A DNA stretch of 64,000 nucleotides, taken from contig JAQOTE010000022.1 of NCBI GenBank assembly GCA_029945375.1, forward strand, positions 1 to 64,000, written 5' to 3'. The translations under genes and the position numbers were made by a program. The notes beneath the pieces were generated by a model. It worked only from the letters and a program-made list of their open reading frames with translations, made no database searches and had not been told where the DNA came from. Shown here piece after piece: positions 36,327 to 47,050 of this stretch (positions within the stretch are counted from its first letter, which is position 1; each line of letters begins with the position of its first letter). Source of the DNA: Agaricus subrufescens (Eukaryota; Basidiomycota; Agaricomycetes; Agaricales; Agaricaceae).

Positions 36327-39199
36327 GATTACGAGCATTTCGCCGTCACTTCACCGTGTTTTTTGTGTTGTATGCATTCGGAATGAGAAGCGTAGATGGC
36401 GTACAAGAGGCGCACCTCGGTCTCAATCAGCATGAATGTGTAGACCAGGATGCGAAAGTCGTCTAGAGAACGTTCAGAAGTCACAGAGGTGCAGTCCAAG
36501 GCCACCAGAGCCAGCATAAAGACGAATTCAGCATGAGAAGACGGCGGTCGTAAGTCAGAAAGTAGAACACCAAGAAATGAAGTTTTCGGTTCTATCAAAG
36601 CAGATAGATTGAAGTAGATCAAGACGTTATATATGTTCAAAAACAAAGCTGAGTCCTCTCGATACGTGAGTTTCTCGTGGTACCTAATCTATCTGTAAGA
36701 ACGGCTCAGATTATGGATTTGAGGATCAAAAGAATACGAACCTTTTCAACATATCGGGGATCTATATGTTTGACAAAGAGGATTGGCGAGCAGGGGGCTG
36801 AAATTTTTCTTTTGAGTCAATCTAACATTTGCGAAAAGATAAGAGACCAACATACCAACAATTCTGGCCTTATAATTGAGAAGTTTATGGCAGAGCTTAA
36901 TGTGCTTCTCATGTCTCGTCGGCACCTTGAGATGTGTGCCCACTTCTTTCACAGCAAAGTCGGCAAACCGTTAGCGGGTATTGATCCACCAGCTACTCGC
37001 ATTTGCCACCCTGTCCCTCTACTTCTTGATTTTATGCTAGTCCAACGTTTTGCTGATTGCATCTCTCGTGATAGTTTTGCTATCTTTTTCCGATTTTTCA
37101 AGCTTTCACATGTCCACAGGTATCGCCGGCAGAGTGGCCAAATAAAACGAGAGTCGATTCGTCAACATCTGTGCCATCATGATTTTATGTTAACTTAGGA
37201 CGCATATCAAATATAGACAGACATACTGATCATCGTATACGTTCACCTGTCATCGTTCGCAATACCGTCGCATCCGGATCTGGTCCATTCATGGTGGCTC
37301 ATGTGGTGTTCGTGCATGTCGCGAACTGTATCCCCACGCGCGAATAAACTGATGCACGACCATACGCAAACCTTTTACTGGAGCCGTATAGGGTTAGCAC
37401 TTTATCTCTCTAGCGGTCATCACCACTTCAATCCACGCAGATGCTATGCCATAAGCACAGTACACATGGACCTTCCTGTCGTCTGCACAAATAGATGTAG
37501 TCGGTTATATGGCTGTTCACTGTCATACTGCTCCACTTACCCGGTACCAAAATACCCGATCTCAACCCGATCTCATTCGTCAGAAGTAGCCCTCTGGAAT
37601 AATGTTTGCTTTGAAACACGTGGGACGTTCGATGTTGCTGATTTCTGGACGACGGAGGTGACAAGAATCGAGTAGCGTTCAATACCATGTATTTCAATCC
37701 GGGCCTGTGACCGAGTCCATAACCATTTCATAGACAAAGGTATCGACAAACAGATGCTATTGCGATTGTGACAGACGTGGCGCTGCGGAACTTGGTGTTC
37801 TATATGTCTAAACTTGAAAGGCGACTTTGTCAGCTTTTCCGGACATACGCCACCATAACAGAATGAGAGGCGTACCCATTATCTCTGGCTCGTACTTGAA
37901 CTCTCCAGTAGCCTGTCCGATCCAAACGAAAATTTAGTCCTGTACGCCCAGAGGGCTCTGGATATTCCGTCAAAAATTTCTCTCATGCAGCATTAGGGAC
38001 AAAGAAATTGCTCACATGAGTTGACATCGCATTAACCATATGGTAGAGTTGTTATGCAGCGTTCGCGTCTGCGCAGTTTGCAGCCGCCACCGTTGGACTC
38101 CAGACCTTCCAGACCATCAAACTAAACCAAGCATAGTGTTCGACGTGCCTTTGCAGCCTGAGAATGAAGAACGTGACGAGGATGCAATGTGGCGGGAGGC
38201 ATATCTCTCTGACTCAAGATGGGTAAAGGTATCTGTTTCGATCAGTCAAAATCAACGACGGTCACACCGGGTCATGCTTACCATTACACTTTTGTTGTCA
38301 AGTCACTGAGTGTTGAGCCCGTGTCGAATGGAGTCATGGTTCCGGCGTAATACTTGGGCTGATGCAGGGGTGGGGGATGAAAAAGTAAACTGGAGGTAGA
38401 CTCGTGGGATGTTCCTATTCACAGGCACAAAATTGTATGACCGAGAGGCTGGTGAGGGAGGAATGGCATGGTGGATCAGGGCTTTTGAGCATGAAAGCGA
38501 GAGCCATAAGGGAGTGACCACGTACAAGTGTTGAAAATGCCTTGGGTCGCCCTAATATTAGGTCTCCAGCGATCACCACCACTCCAAACGACATCAATGC
38601 ATCAGCATAAGTGTCTATACAGAAATAGATAGTCAGTCGTGCTACTGTTCACTTTATTCTTTCCAACTTACCTGCTGCCTGACCGTCAGATAGAATTAAG
38701 CCCCAAATGCCAGTTCATTACCCTCGTTGGGCATCATAATTCCTTCCTACTCTATTGGATTACAGCGTATCTTGAGGATGGCAAGTCATTGTTTGAGTGG
38801 AAACAGGATTTGCTGCTGCCCTGCGCACCGCGAAGATATAACGTTGTGAAAGCGACAGAAGACTTGCTGAGAGACGCGCGTCTGTATACAAAATGTCCAC
38901 CGTTGAACGTGAATTCTGAAGCCACAGAAAGTCACGGGCTAACAAAGACAAGAGCCAAGCACGGGGGGCCCTGGGCTAGAGAGCATGCGAGATTGTGACG
39001 TCACGCTCTCGACTTGTCCTGCAATCTCATGGCCCCGGCATCTCCAAACAGCAGCGATCGCATCTTCGGGCACGAATCTGTTTGCTGTTTGCCCAGCCAC
39101 TCTCGCCCTCCATGGCCGACCTCCTGTCCCCGCCACTCACCACCAGCCAACGCCAGAACCGGGCCGCCGTCTGTCCGTCCTCTACCACCTCCTTCCCGT
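36327..39199. other. Unassigned segment right of the copia element
   Basis: Nearly 2.9 kb with no supportable gene. Frames at 36677-37198 (plus) and 36646-36329 (minus) are open but lack family resemblance or splice logic. A block at about 37897-38010 is a diverged repeat of 30283-30400. The part from 38985 onward becomes GC-rich and runs into the KRE6 fragment. Confidence 0.45.
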
Positions 39200-39866
39200 C
39201 CCCCGCTCTCTTCCCGCCCACCCTCTCGTTCCACCACCACCCTCTCCGCGTTCACTCTGTCCTCCTCAGCCCTCATCCTTGCCCTTCGCGCCCTCTTTGT
39301 GTTCTATCCAATTTTTTCCGTGACCGAGGGAGGAACGATTCTATTGTTGGTAATGTACGCGTCACCAGCATAGGTAAGTCATCCATTACCTCCTCCATTC
39401 CCTTCTCAATTTTTGTCTACAGGACAATCACCTGCCCGACTCCATCGATCGTAGCGCTCCCAAAGCAGCAGCCTCGTATTGGTTTCAGCGGTAAAGGATC
39501 CGAGCTCGTCTTCTCCGACGAGTCCAACCAGGACGGCAGGTCATTCTATCCCGGTGACGACCCCTTCTGGGAAGCTGCTGAGCTCTGGTATGGTCTAACC
39601 AGGGGTTCAGAGTGGCGTGACCCGCAATAACTCACCACTCGTGATGGTGCCCTCGCCATAACCCTTGAATCCTGCGGCACTCTTCAACCTCACCTCACTC
39701 CTAGTCAGTACCCCTCCTTGTTGTTGATAATTCCTCCTTTGTTAACGACATCACAGGTTCGACTGCTCCATTCACTACCGCTGACAATCAGGACCCGAAT
39801 TACCGCAGTAGGATGCTTCAATCATGGAACAAATTCTGCTTTACTCAAGACATGCTCGTCATCTAA
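39200..39866 (+). pseudogene. Fragment of a KRE6/SKN1-type beta-1,6-glucan synthesis gene
   Basis: KRE6/SKN1 proteins are type II membrane proteins with a GH16-like lumenal domain, needed for cell-wall beta-glucan. Here only the N-terminal part is present. A hydrophobic stretch (SSALILALRALFVFYPIF, about 39258-39311) would be the membrane anchor. After an intron-like gap comes SGKGSELVFSDESNQDGRSF, then YPGDDPFWEAAELW, both matching the start of the family's catalytic domain, and later NYRSRMLQSWNKFCFTQD (39799-39852). A stop at 39628-39630 breaks the frame between WRDPQ and LTTRDGALAITLE. The rest of the domain is missing, and the sequence passes straight into an acetolactate synthase fragment. 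It looks like a captured host gene piece. Confidence 0.75.
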
Positions 39867-39897
39867 GTCGCACCACCGTTGTGAATACGAGCCCAGC

Positions 39898-41395
39898 TCC
39901 CCCTCTGTCCGTCTTCAGTGTTATCCGTTCTCTGCACTTCTCTAACTTCCCCGCTGCAGCCACCCCAGTCAAGCACCTGCAAACCAACCCATCCCCACAC
40001 TTATAACGTCCATCTACCCCCCACGCACATCAATGGTCCAGGACCCGCGCCCCACCTGCCTCTGGATCATGCTTTCGTTGGTCTCTCCGGCGGACAGATC
40101 TTTCATGAAATGATGCTTCGCCATGGGGTAAAGCATATTTTTGGATGCCCGGGAGGTGCCATCCTTCCCGTGTTTGGTGCCATCTACAACTCCCCCAATT
40201 TTGAATTTGTCCTCCCCCGCCATGAACAAGGTGTTGGTCATATGGCGGAGGGCTATGCCCGCGTATCCGGAAAGCCAGGTATCGCTCTCGTCACATCTGG
40301 CCCTGGTGCCACCAATGCCATCACCCCGATGCAGGATGCCCTACGCGACGGCATTCCTCCCGTCGTGTTCTGCGGCCAAGTGGCGACTTCTGCCATCGGT
40401 TCTGGTGCCTTCCAGAAGGCCGGCGTTGCCAGTATCTCGCGAAGTTGCACTAAATGGAACGTCATGGTCAAGGATATCTCTGAACTACCCAGACGTATCA
40501 ATGAAGCCTTCAAAATTGCAACTTCAGGTCGTCCTGGCCCTGTCCTCATTGACCTGCCAAAAGATACCACCACCGGCATCCTCCGCCAACCTCATCCCCT
40601 GTAAAACTACCACTCCTGGTATCCCTCTGCATCCTCTCCATTTACCCGATTTCCCTGCAGACGTTCAGTCTACCAAGCAGGCAGCCGCCTTGATCAACCA
40701 GGCACAACGGCCTGTCGTTTATGCTGGAAACGGCATACCCGCCTCTCCTTAAGGCCCGCTCATTCTCCAAAAGCTGGCGGAAAAAGGAAACATTCCTGCA
40801 ACGACAAGTTTACAGGGTCCCGGTGCATTCAACGAAGAAGATCCTCGTCCACTGCACATGTTTGGTATGCGCGGCAGCACGTACGCCAACCTTGCCATGC
40901 AACAAGCCGGTGCCATCACCGCTCCTGGTGCTCTTTTTGATGATCGTGTAACTGGCAGAGTAGACCAATTCGCACCCGCTGCTCGCGCCGCCGCCGCCTA
41001 AGGCCGCAGTGGTATAATCCATTTTGAAATTCAACCCAAAAATATCAACAAGGCCGCCGGTGCTTCCATCCCGATCTTAGGAGACGCAGCAATGGACCTG
41101 GGGGCTCCCGTTCCTATGACCGAGTTTTCACCCCGTGAACCTTGGTTCAACGACATTCAAAAATGGAAGAGTCAATACCCGTCCGTATCCCAAAAGAGTG
41201 GGAAAGGAGAGACGATGAAGCCCCAGGAGATGATTGAAGAGATGGACCGGCAATGCGCCTTGAAAAAGGACGATGCCGTGGTGTCAACTGGTGTTGGACA
41301 ACATCAAATGTGGACAGCACAACACTAGGTGGAGACATCCAAGATCTCTCCCCCACTTCCGGTGGTCTAGGCGTGCGTTTGCCCTTTCTTTTTCT
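39898..41395 (+). pseudogene. ILV2: Broken acetolactate synthase catalytic subunit gene (ILV2-like)
   Basis: Acetolactate synthase is the mitochondrial enzyme that starts branched-chain amino acid synthesis. The N-terminal domain is well preserved at 40080-40600: GLSGGQIFHEMMLRHGVKHI, FGCPGGAILPVF, PRHEQGVGHMAEGYARVSG, VTSGPGATNAITP, and GRPGPVLIDLPKD. It is then broken: a stop at 40602-40604, a frame change by about 40660, stops at 40750-40752 and 40999-41001, and another after MWTAQH near 41326-41328. Family parts remain between the breaks: AQRPVVYAGNGI, LHMFGMRGSTYANLAMQQAG, the FAD-domain motif FDDRVTGRVDQFAPAARAA, and VSTGVGQHQMW. The C-terminal thiamine-diphosphate part after TSGGLG is absent. 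It is GC-rich like the neighbouring KRE6 fragment. Confidence 0.9.
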
Positions 41396-42914
41396 AACTT
41401 TCCCCGGTGAGACCATTGTCCCAATGCTACCGTTTTAACTCGCTGATCTCATGTGCCAGATTTCATGAACACACCAATAAGACGCTTGAGTGCTGACGTG
41501 CGGACGCAGCTGAGTTATACCAACCACCCGCTAGATTGTTGCCAGTATGCAGGAATTTCGGCCTGCGAAAACCACGGGGAACCAAAACAAAAGTACCCAA
41601 ACAAGCCGAATAAGCCACCAGTGTTTATTTCCTCTTCTAATGGGCCCCCATCTGCCGTTCCCCTAACTACCAAGATTACGAATTATCTGGTCCCAGTGGT
41701 GGGTGGCCACTGGTCTGCCGCGCCCACCCTATCACGTGATTTATGTTTAGTTTCCAAGCAGCTGCCCCGGGCTAGTTGCAGCCTGCCACCACTGCACCAG
41801 GCCCCATTGGTTGGCAATGTTACACTACCAGGCCTAGTCCCCGCACTGCCAGCACCCCACTCCCCCATCCGCCAGTTGCGCACCCCGCAGTCCGAAAATA
41901 CCATGCCATTGAGTGCGTGTGCTCCGCGGTCCTAGGTGCTTTTGCGCCGGACGCGTTGTGTGCTCTGGATGGGAAAATAGGCTGCGCCGCGCACCTGGCT
42001 AGTCCTGGCCCCGCAAGCACCGCGCCCACCAGTTGCGCATCCTGCTGTCCGAAAATACCGCGCCATTGGGCACGTGTGCTCTGCGGTCCTAGGTGCTTTT
42101 GCGCCGGACGCGTTGTGTGCTCTGGATGGGAAAATAGGCTGCAGCACGCACCACCCCTGTTCCCGGTGCCAACCCGCAGCCGGGCACTCCATGGACCTAG
42201 GCACTTTTGTACTAGACTGGCACCCCGCCGCCCTTTCCCCCCCCCCCCCTCCACTTCTGCCAGACCCACAGCATGCGCCCTGGGGCTATGCTTTGCTGAT
42301 CCCAAGTACCTGGCACAGTTGTCCAATGGATTCAGCAGCATCCACCCAAGTATCGTAAGCTGTTATTCCGCCTGCCAGTCCATATCCAAATTCCCATCTG
42401 ACCACTTTTCCAGTGCGTTTGGCGGCTGTTCTCCATGGACTGTATTCCTCCCCAGTTGCACCGCCCCTGTGGTTCTGTTCACGGCTGCCTCTTCTGCATG
42501 GAGGTAAACTTCTGGAAACATAAGCTTGGGCGGACGTCAACTAAGTGCAGGTTGCGGGATGGACAGTGGGAGAGCAGGAGAGGGAATATGGTGGTCGAAA
42601 CTGCAGTGGTGGCAGCGCCAGCGCTCCAGATGGGAAAACAGCCTGCAGTGCGCGCTGCCCCCCCCTCCTATCAGCTGCCACCGGTTGTCTACCACCTGCT
42701 ACCCATGCCGCAGATTGCTATATTTAATACATTTATAATACATTTATAATGGTAACATATTATTTACTTGGGATGCAGCCTGATTGGCAGCCGCTAAAAC
42801 ATACTATATAAACAAACCCAGGTAGATCTTCCCACCTGCTGCCCACCTATTGCCTGCGACCATCCTTCCACTACTCCTACCTCCCACCAACTTGTCTACT
42901 ATACTAGTTCTACT
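41396..42914. other. GC-rich gene-less segment with degenerate tandem repeats
   Basis: No gene seen; the many open frames here come from high GC and repetition. It includes the tandem repeat listed separately and a C-run at 42239-42252. The last 200 bp (42720-42914) turn AT-rich and probably form the promoter of the dioxygenase gene. Confidence 0.5.
41830..42230. repeat. Degenerate tandem repeat, unit about 155 bp
   Basis: Two similar units lie at about 41830-41985 and 41997-42144, sharing tccgaaaatacc, gcggtcctaggtgcttttg and gctctggatgggaaaatagg. A third, decayed unit follows (ccatggacctaggcactttt near 42190). A further trace (gctccagatgggaaaacagc) lies near 42624. It is GC-rich and looks like a minisatellite inside the composite element. 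Confidence 0.75.
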
Positions 42915-44560
42915 ATGGGCAAGCGCCGGTCCCGCCAACCTTTTGTAGATGCAAGAACGAAAGCTGCTGAGAGGGAGCAGATTGATCGCGAAGAATTGGT
43001 GTATCGATCTGCAGTGCAGGATGAAGAAATATGCACTCTCTTGAGAAATGCCCGCACCCACCAGGACCAACAAGAGATCGGGCAGAGGATCAAGAGCAGG
43101 TGGCCCGAAGAACTCACAGCACCCCCTCCAACAATTGTCGGCAATCTTCTCTCTTGGGCTGGTAGGAGGGATGTCAGGCCCACTCTGGAAGGAATTTCTT
43201 CTATTGGACAAATTCTTGACTACCGAAAACGAACCCAAACCAATTATCGCTCTGCCAAACGACAATTAATTACACTCAGCCATCTAAACCCCAACAAATT
43301 TGATAAGGCTACATTTTATTCCTCAGTACCTCAGTATTCGTGCCACCGCCTCCCTAAGGACAAGCCCTACCCCCCTCTCAGTATATATGCTGCTGAGACT
43401 GCTGAAATCACACGACGAAACTACAAATTTGTCAACGAGCGGGAACTTCCAGATCGCCGCAAATCTCGGAAATTAATATGCAATTTGTGGGATGGAACCA
43501 CTGGTGACTTCCGATTTGATTTAGATCCAAATGAAAGTGGAGTATTTAGGGATGCAAAAACTGGCGAGTTGGTTGCTGTTGCAATCCGGGGAGCTTGTGG
43601 AGATCAGAGGGTAGTGGGTTTTTTGGATCGTGCGATCCAGAAAGTCATAGAGACTCGCACTAATATTCGTGTAAGCACAGTTTGCTGGTTCTGTATTTTA
43701 TTTATCAGCTACTGACTATCTAGTAGAAGGAAGACCGGGGCCATATGTCGCAGATGGGACTTTCAGCTGGCTCCCTTAGCCATGGTATGCTCGGTTGGGT
43801 CAGGAATGTCGCCCGAAAGAAGAAAGACCTTGAAGAACACCGTATGGTTGATTACGATGCATCTTCTGCATTTGCTGTCCTTTGGGGACTAGCCCGCACA
43901 CTTCTCCCTGATGAAATAATCAGGGATTTTGCTGAATTCATTGAAAGCCTAGGTCCTGAGTTGCGAATGGATGGCAACAAATCCATGGATGTTGATTCAA
44001 CTGGATGCGGAACTTACCACATTGATATAGGTACGAAGGATCTTGAATACCACCATGCTGAGCTATCCCCCCCTGCTGGTGTTATGTCCGAAAATTATTG
44101 CAGGTATACACATTTGGAAAGCTCGCCACACAAATTCGCCATATCATTCACAACATCCCGTTCCTATGATCCTAGTATCAATGCAGTTGATGCAGGGGGA
44201 CACTTCTATATTGCTTCTTATGGTATTCGCATTCAAGCAGCTTCGGATACTCTCATTGCATGGAAGCCAACCGATCTGCATGGGACCACTCTTCTCCACA
44301 TTGATCCTTATAATCCTCCACAAGAATATCACCAGCGAAATATGGCCCTTGTTACTAGCCCTCGTATTCCAGGAGTAGTGAAGAAATGGAGAGATGGCAT
44401 CTATTCGAGAGAGGAGATGGAGAGGGAAGCAGCAGTTGCCGATTACCACGACAATCTTGATGATGAGCTGGAGGAGATAAATAATTCATTGAAGAAACAA
44501 GATGTTCGGAGGTCAAAGCGTCTTGAAGGCAAAGCACAGCTTGACTATTCCTTGTTCTGA
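42915..44560 (+). CDS. Probable TET/JBP-like 2-oxoglutarate/Fe(II) dioxygenase, transposon-linked
   Basis: Two exons (42915-43670, 43727-44560, phase 0, 56-nt intron) give 529 residues. The N-terminal 200 residues (MGKRRSRQPFVDARTKAAER) are basic and helical. The C-terminal half looks like a double-stranded beta-helix oxygenase: HLE at residues 381-383 as candidate HxD/E metal ligands, GGHFYIASYGIRI as core strands, TLIAWKPTDLHGTT with the distal His at about residue 437, and QRNMALVTS with Arg about 456 as candidate 2-oxoglutarate binder. The tail VRRSKRLEGKAQ is basic. Basidiomycete TET/JBP-type enzymes, which oxidise 5-methylcytosine, are known to travel with KDZ-type transposons. This gene lies 373 bp from the right terminal repeat of the composite element. 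The family call is inference from motifs; the frame is intact. Confidence 0.65.
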
Positions 44561-44933
44561 GTGGCTAGCAGTGAAATTTATCTTTTTACTTTTTGTCTTA
44601 GTGTGCTACCTTGTCGTAACTGCTCTACAGTTTATATATTTGAATTCCCTTGTCCATTGGGAAACCAAGTTATTTGTATGGGCTGCTAGAACACATGCAA
44701 TATTGGCGGTTACAAACTCCAGCCCTTGTTGTTAAAATATAACAAACTATACTAACTAATCCAAAATTAATCAAAATTATGCTTGATTTATATGCACCAA
44801 AAATTTGCACTCTTGAACCAATAATACCTTCAATACAATTTAGTGAACCTAGCTTAAATTATCTAAATTACTCCGGCTTAAACTGTCTTATCTGGTATTA
44901 CTGCCCATTTAACGATCTCCCATTTTCCTGATG
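44561..44933. other. AT-rich right terminal region of the composite element
   Basis: Non-coding, AT-rich. It carries subterminal sequence resembling the left end (ttcactaaat-type motif near 44840 in complement) and the right terminal inverted repeat at 44909-44933. Confidence 0.6.
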
Positions 44934-45293
44934 TTCATCCCCACCCCGTTTGAATTCCATATCAGTTTGACTTCTAAGTTGAAGACAAGAAGCCAATCGA
45001 AATACTGGGCAGTCTATATCAGAATTTGAGTGTGCCAGTGCTGGGACATGTGCTTACTACGACAGTGAATCCAGCCACTGACGTCAATGTTCCGATAGAA
45101 TAAATCAGAGAGGCCCTCACTTCAGAAAATAATGTGACATACAATGACCGTACTGTTGGTTCTGTGAGTTGTGGCGGAACAAGCCAATGCTGATCGTTGA
45201 AGCGCTAAAGGACATGGGACGTACGTTAGCCACCCTTGACTTCTCCAGCACTTGTGTAAATTCTTCGACAATCTTGAAGGTGGTGTCCGTCAT
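44934..45293 (-). pseudogene. DUF6533 gene D, 5' portion (split gene)
   Basis: Exon 1 starts at the ATG whose complement is 45291-45293 (MTDTTFKIVEEFTQVLEKSR, donor gtacgt), matching exon 1 of gene B. The small VAGFTVV-like exon is near 45080. The core exon (PVFRLASCLQLRSQTDMEFK in one frame; the DUF6533-like frame reads YFDWLLVFNLEVKLIWN) runs to the insertion point at 44934. Downstream codons are found only at 21716 and below, so the gene is disrupted. Confidence 0.78.
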
Positions 45294-46375
45294 AACAAGT
45301 AGCTTTGTGGCTTACTAGCTCGAGTGGGAAGCGGAGGTGTAAAGAACGAAGACAACAAAAGAAGATACTTATAAGAACGCGTACATTTATCCGAGAACCA
45401 TTTTGTTACTTGATGAGTAATGCCCGTTGCAGAAATTAGAACTATCCTCTTTCAACTAAGTCGATGTAGGTATTATCAATCAGGATATTTTGTTTCACGA
45501 CGCCATATCAGGATGATACGGACATCCTCTTGGGCATTCCACACGCTTTGAAATCTGCATTTCCTCAGCCTGCGTGGGGAGATAGTTCTATATCAGCTGG
45601 ACCTCTGTGAATAGCACACAGCTTCTTGTTCATCGTGTTTGTGGTGTTTTCTTGGAGTTTAAATTGCATAAACTGTTAACACGACAACTCTTGATTGGGG
45701 CAGGTTATCTAAGATCTTGCATCTTGTTCAATGCTTTACAGAAACTTGGAGTGAGCATTTGTTTCCAGATTGCAGTCGTGATTAAAACATGAAAAATCCT
45801 GGTGCCGTCACTATATTCAGCCAATCTCAATCAGCATTGATCATGACCATTCTATCAGGCTACTCCTCCCAACTATTCTTGTGCGTTGCGTGAGGTGTGA
45901 TCGCGCTGTGATTGTATCCACTAGAGGCCTTGAGAGTTTCTGCCAGCAATACAGTGTATCTTCGCTATAGTGGTCTTTGACCTCAAAAATGTTCTCAATG
46001 AGAATCCATCACATAAGGCATAAATCGGACTTCATCTTGGACAAGCCTGCTAATGTTATTATTCCCAAGCTCCCAGGTGACTCCACAGCTGTCCGATCAA
46101 GTTGGAAGAAGATTGTTCTATGGTCCCGAGAACCGAGACCAGATCAAACGCGCAATTTCATGTTCATCAGTGGTTCAGGTGTCCTTAGCGGCAAAAGTGG
46201 TGTCTGACAGTTGAGTTTGTGCCGCATTACCTGTCAAAATATTTTATTCTCATAGGGACAATTTCCTCAGTGATGTCAATATTGTTAGGCCATCTGTCGT
46301 GAGCGCGCTCAGGTCGGAGAATATCAAAAGGTTTTCTGTGATTTCCCTTATACATCAGCAAAACGGCTCAAAGTA
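44934..46375 (-). repeat. Right arm of the inverted duplication, distal half
   Basis: Reverse-complement similarity continues from the insertion point. 44934-45320 mirrors 7430-7060. 45430-45640 mirrors about 6790-7010 (shared gctattcac-gaggtc-type stretch). 45640-45830 mirrors about 6605-6780 (catgttttaatcacgactgc). 45900-45960 mirrors 4735-4790, and 46180-46375 mirrors about 4085-4290. Gene A is skipped. Beyond about 46375 I see no match. Confidence 0.75.
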
Positions 46376-46655
46376 GGTAAGGCGTTAAAATTCATCGACA
46401 ATGTGTAAAGTCTCTTGCCATCCCTAAAGTCTGCGAGAAGGTGGAAACTTGATGTTATTTTCACGAATAGATCTCATACAATACATTCTTTTTTGAAGAA
46501 TGGCAAAGAATGGATGGAGGGCTTACAATCTTTTCCAACATTGAATACATTCACAGGCTTTTGTTAGACCTTCTATTTCGAGTGCGAGACAACGCAAAAC
46601 ATCAGTCAAGTCAGAATGGAAACTGATGAGAAAGGTTAATTGGTGCGTGAGCTAC

Positions 46656-46750
46656 ACGAGCGAATTAGGTATATTTGGCTGTATGTTGCCACGGAGCCTG
46701 CTGGTGCCCACTGCTTTGCTTTGCCACAGGAGCTTTCCGCACGCTTCAAA
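46656..46750 (-). repeat. Dispersed repeat, inverted partner of 49966-50060
   Basis: Shares with 49966-50060, in opposite orientation, ggctccgtggc, cagcaggctcc, agcaaagcagtgg and ttcgctcg. The 49966-50060 copy abuts the SMC1 pseudogene, so this pair marks a rearrangement junction. Confidence 0.75.
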
Positions 46751-47050
46751 ACGCGATTATAGTATCATGAGTAAAGTGTCCCTACTACAGAAAATACCTA
46801 ACACTACTGTAAAATCGTGATTTGCGATCGGGGGTAATCCACCGTTTATTCTATCTCTGAACCCTCCTACAGAGTCTCTGTTCAAGCTTTTTTGGGATCC
46901 ATCAAGTGATGTTCAATCGAGGATACACGGAGACTGCGTTACACTACCAGAGGACCTAAGGATGAAAGTCAAGCTTAGATGCGTTCTCACCGCCATCGGG
47001 TATCATCGATTTATCAGTCACATCTACTCATACAGCCTGTCGACCATATG

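Larger units (their letters stand above)
21717..44933 (+). mobile_element. 23.2-kb TIR-bounded composite transposon carrying Plavaka transposase and accessory genes
   Basis: The block begins CATCGGGAAAATGG (21717) and ends in the inverse complement of CATCAGGAAAATGG (44933). About 21 of the 25 terminal bases match. Both subterminal regions are AT-rich and share ttcactaaat. Just outside, the DUF6533 gene D sequence resumes without loss: left flank aatctt, right flank ttcatcccc. The target duplication is therefore TT, or TTCATC if the CATC is counted as target. Contents: DUF6532 gene, Plavaka transposase, SANT-like gene, a nested copia element, KRE6 and ILV2 pieces, a GC-rich repeat and a 2OG dioxygenase gene. 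The Plavaka superfamily is CACTA-like, but these ends do not begin CACT. It is inferred, not shown, that one transposition event moved the whole block. Confidence 0.65.

Noticed and set aside
36677..37198. Plus-strand open frame of 173 codons
   Set aside because: No family resemblance, no promoter or splice logic, and several rare-looking residue runs. Treated as chance in non-coding DNA.
38985..39323. Several overlapping Pro/Ser-rich open frames on both strands
   Set aside because: They arise from GC-rich, pyrimidine-biased sequence upstream of the KRE6 fragment. Only the later frame with FSDESNQDGRSF matches a family.
41776..42507. Long open frames on both strands (up to 243 codons)
   Set aside because: They follow the GC-rich tandem repeat and repeat with it. 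No conserved domain is seen.
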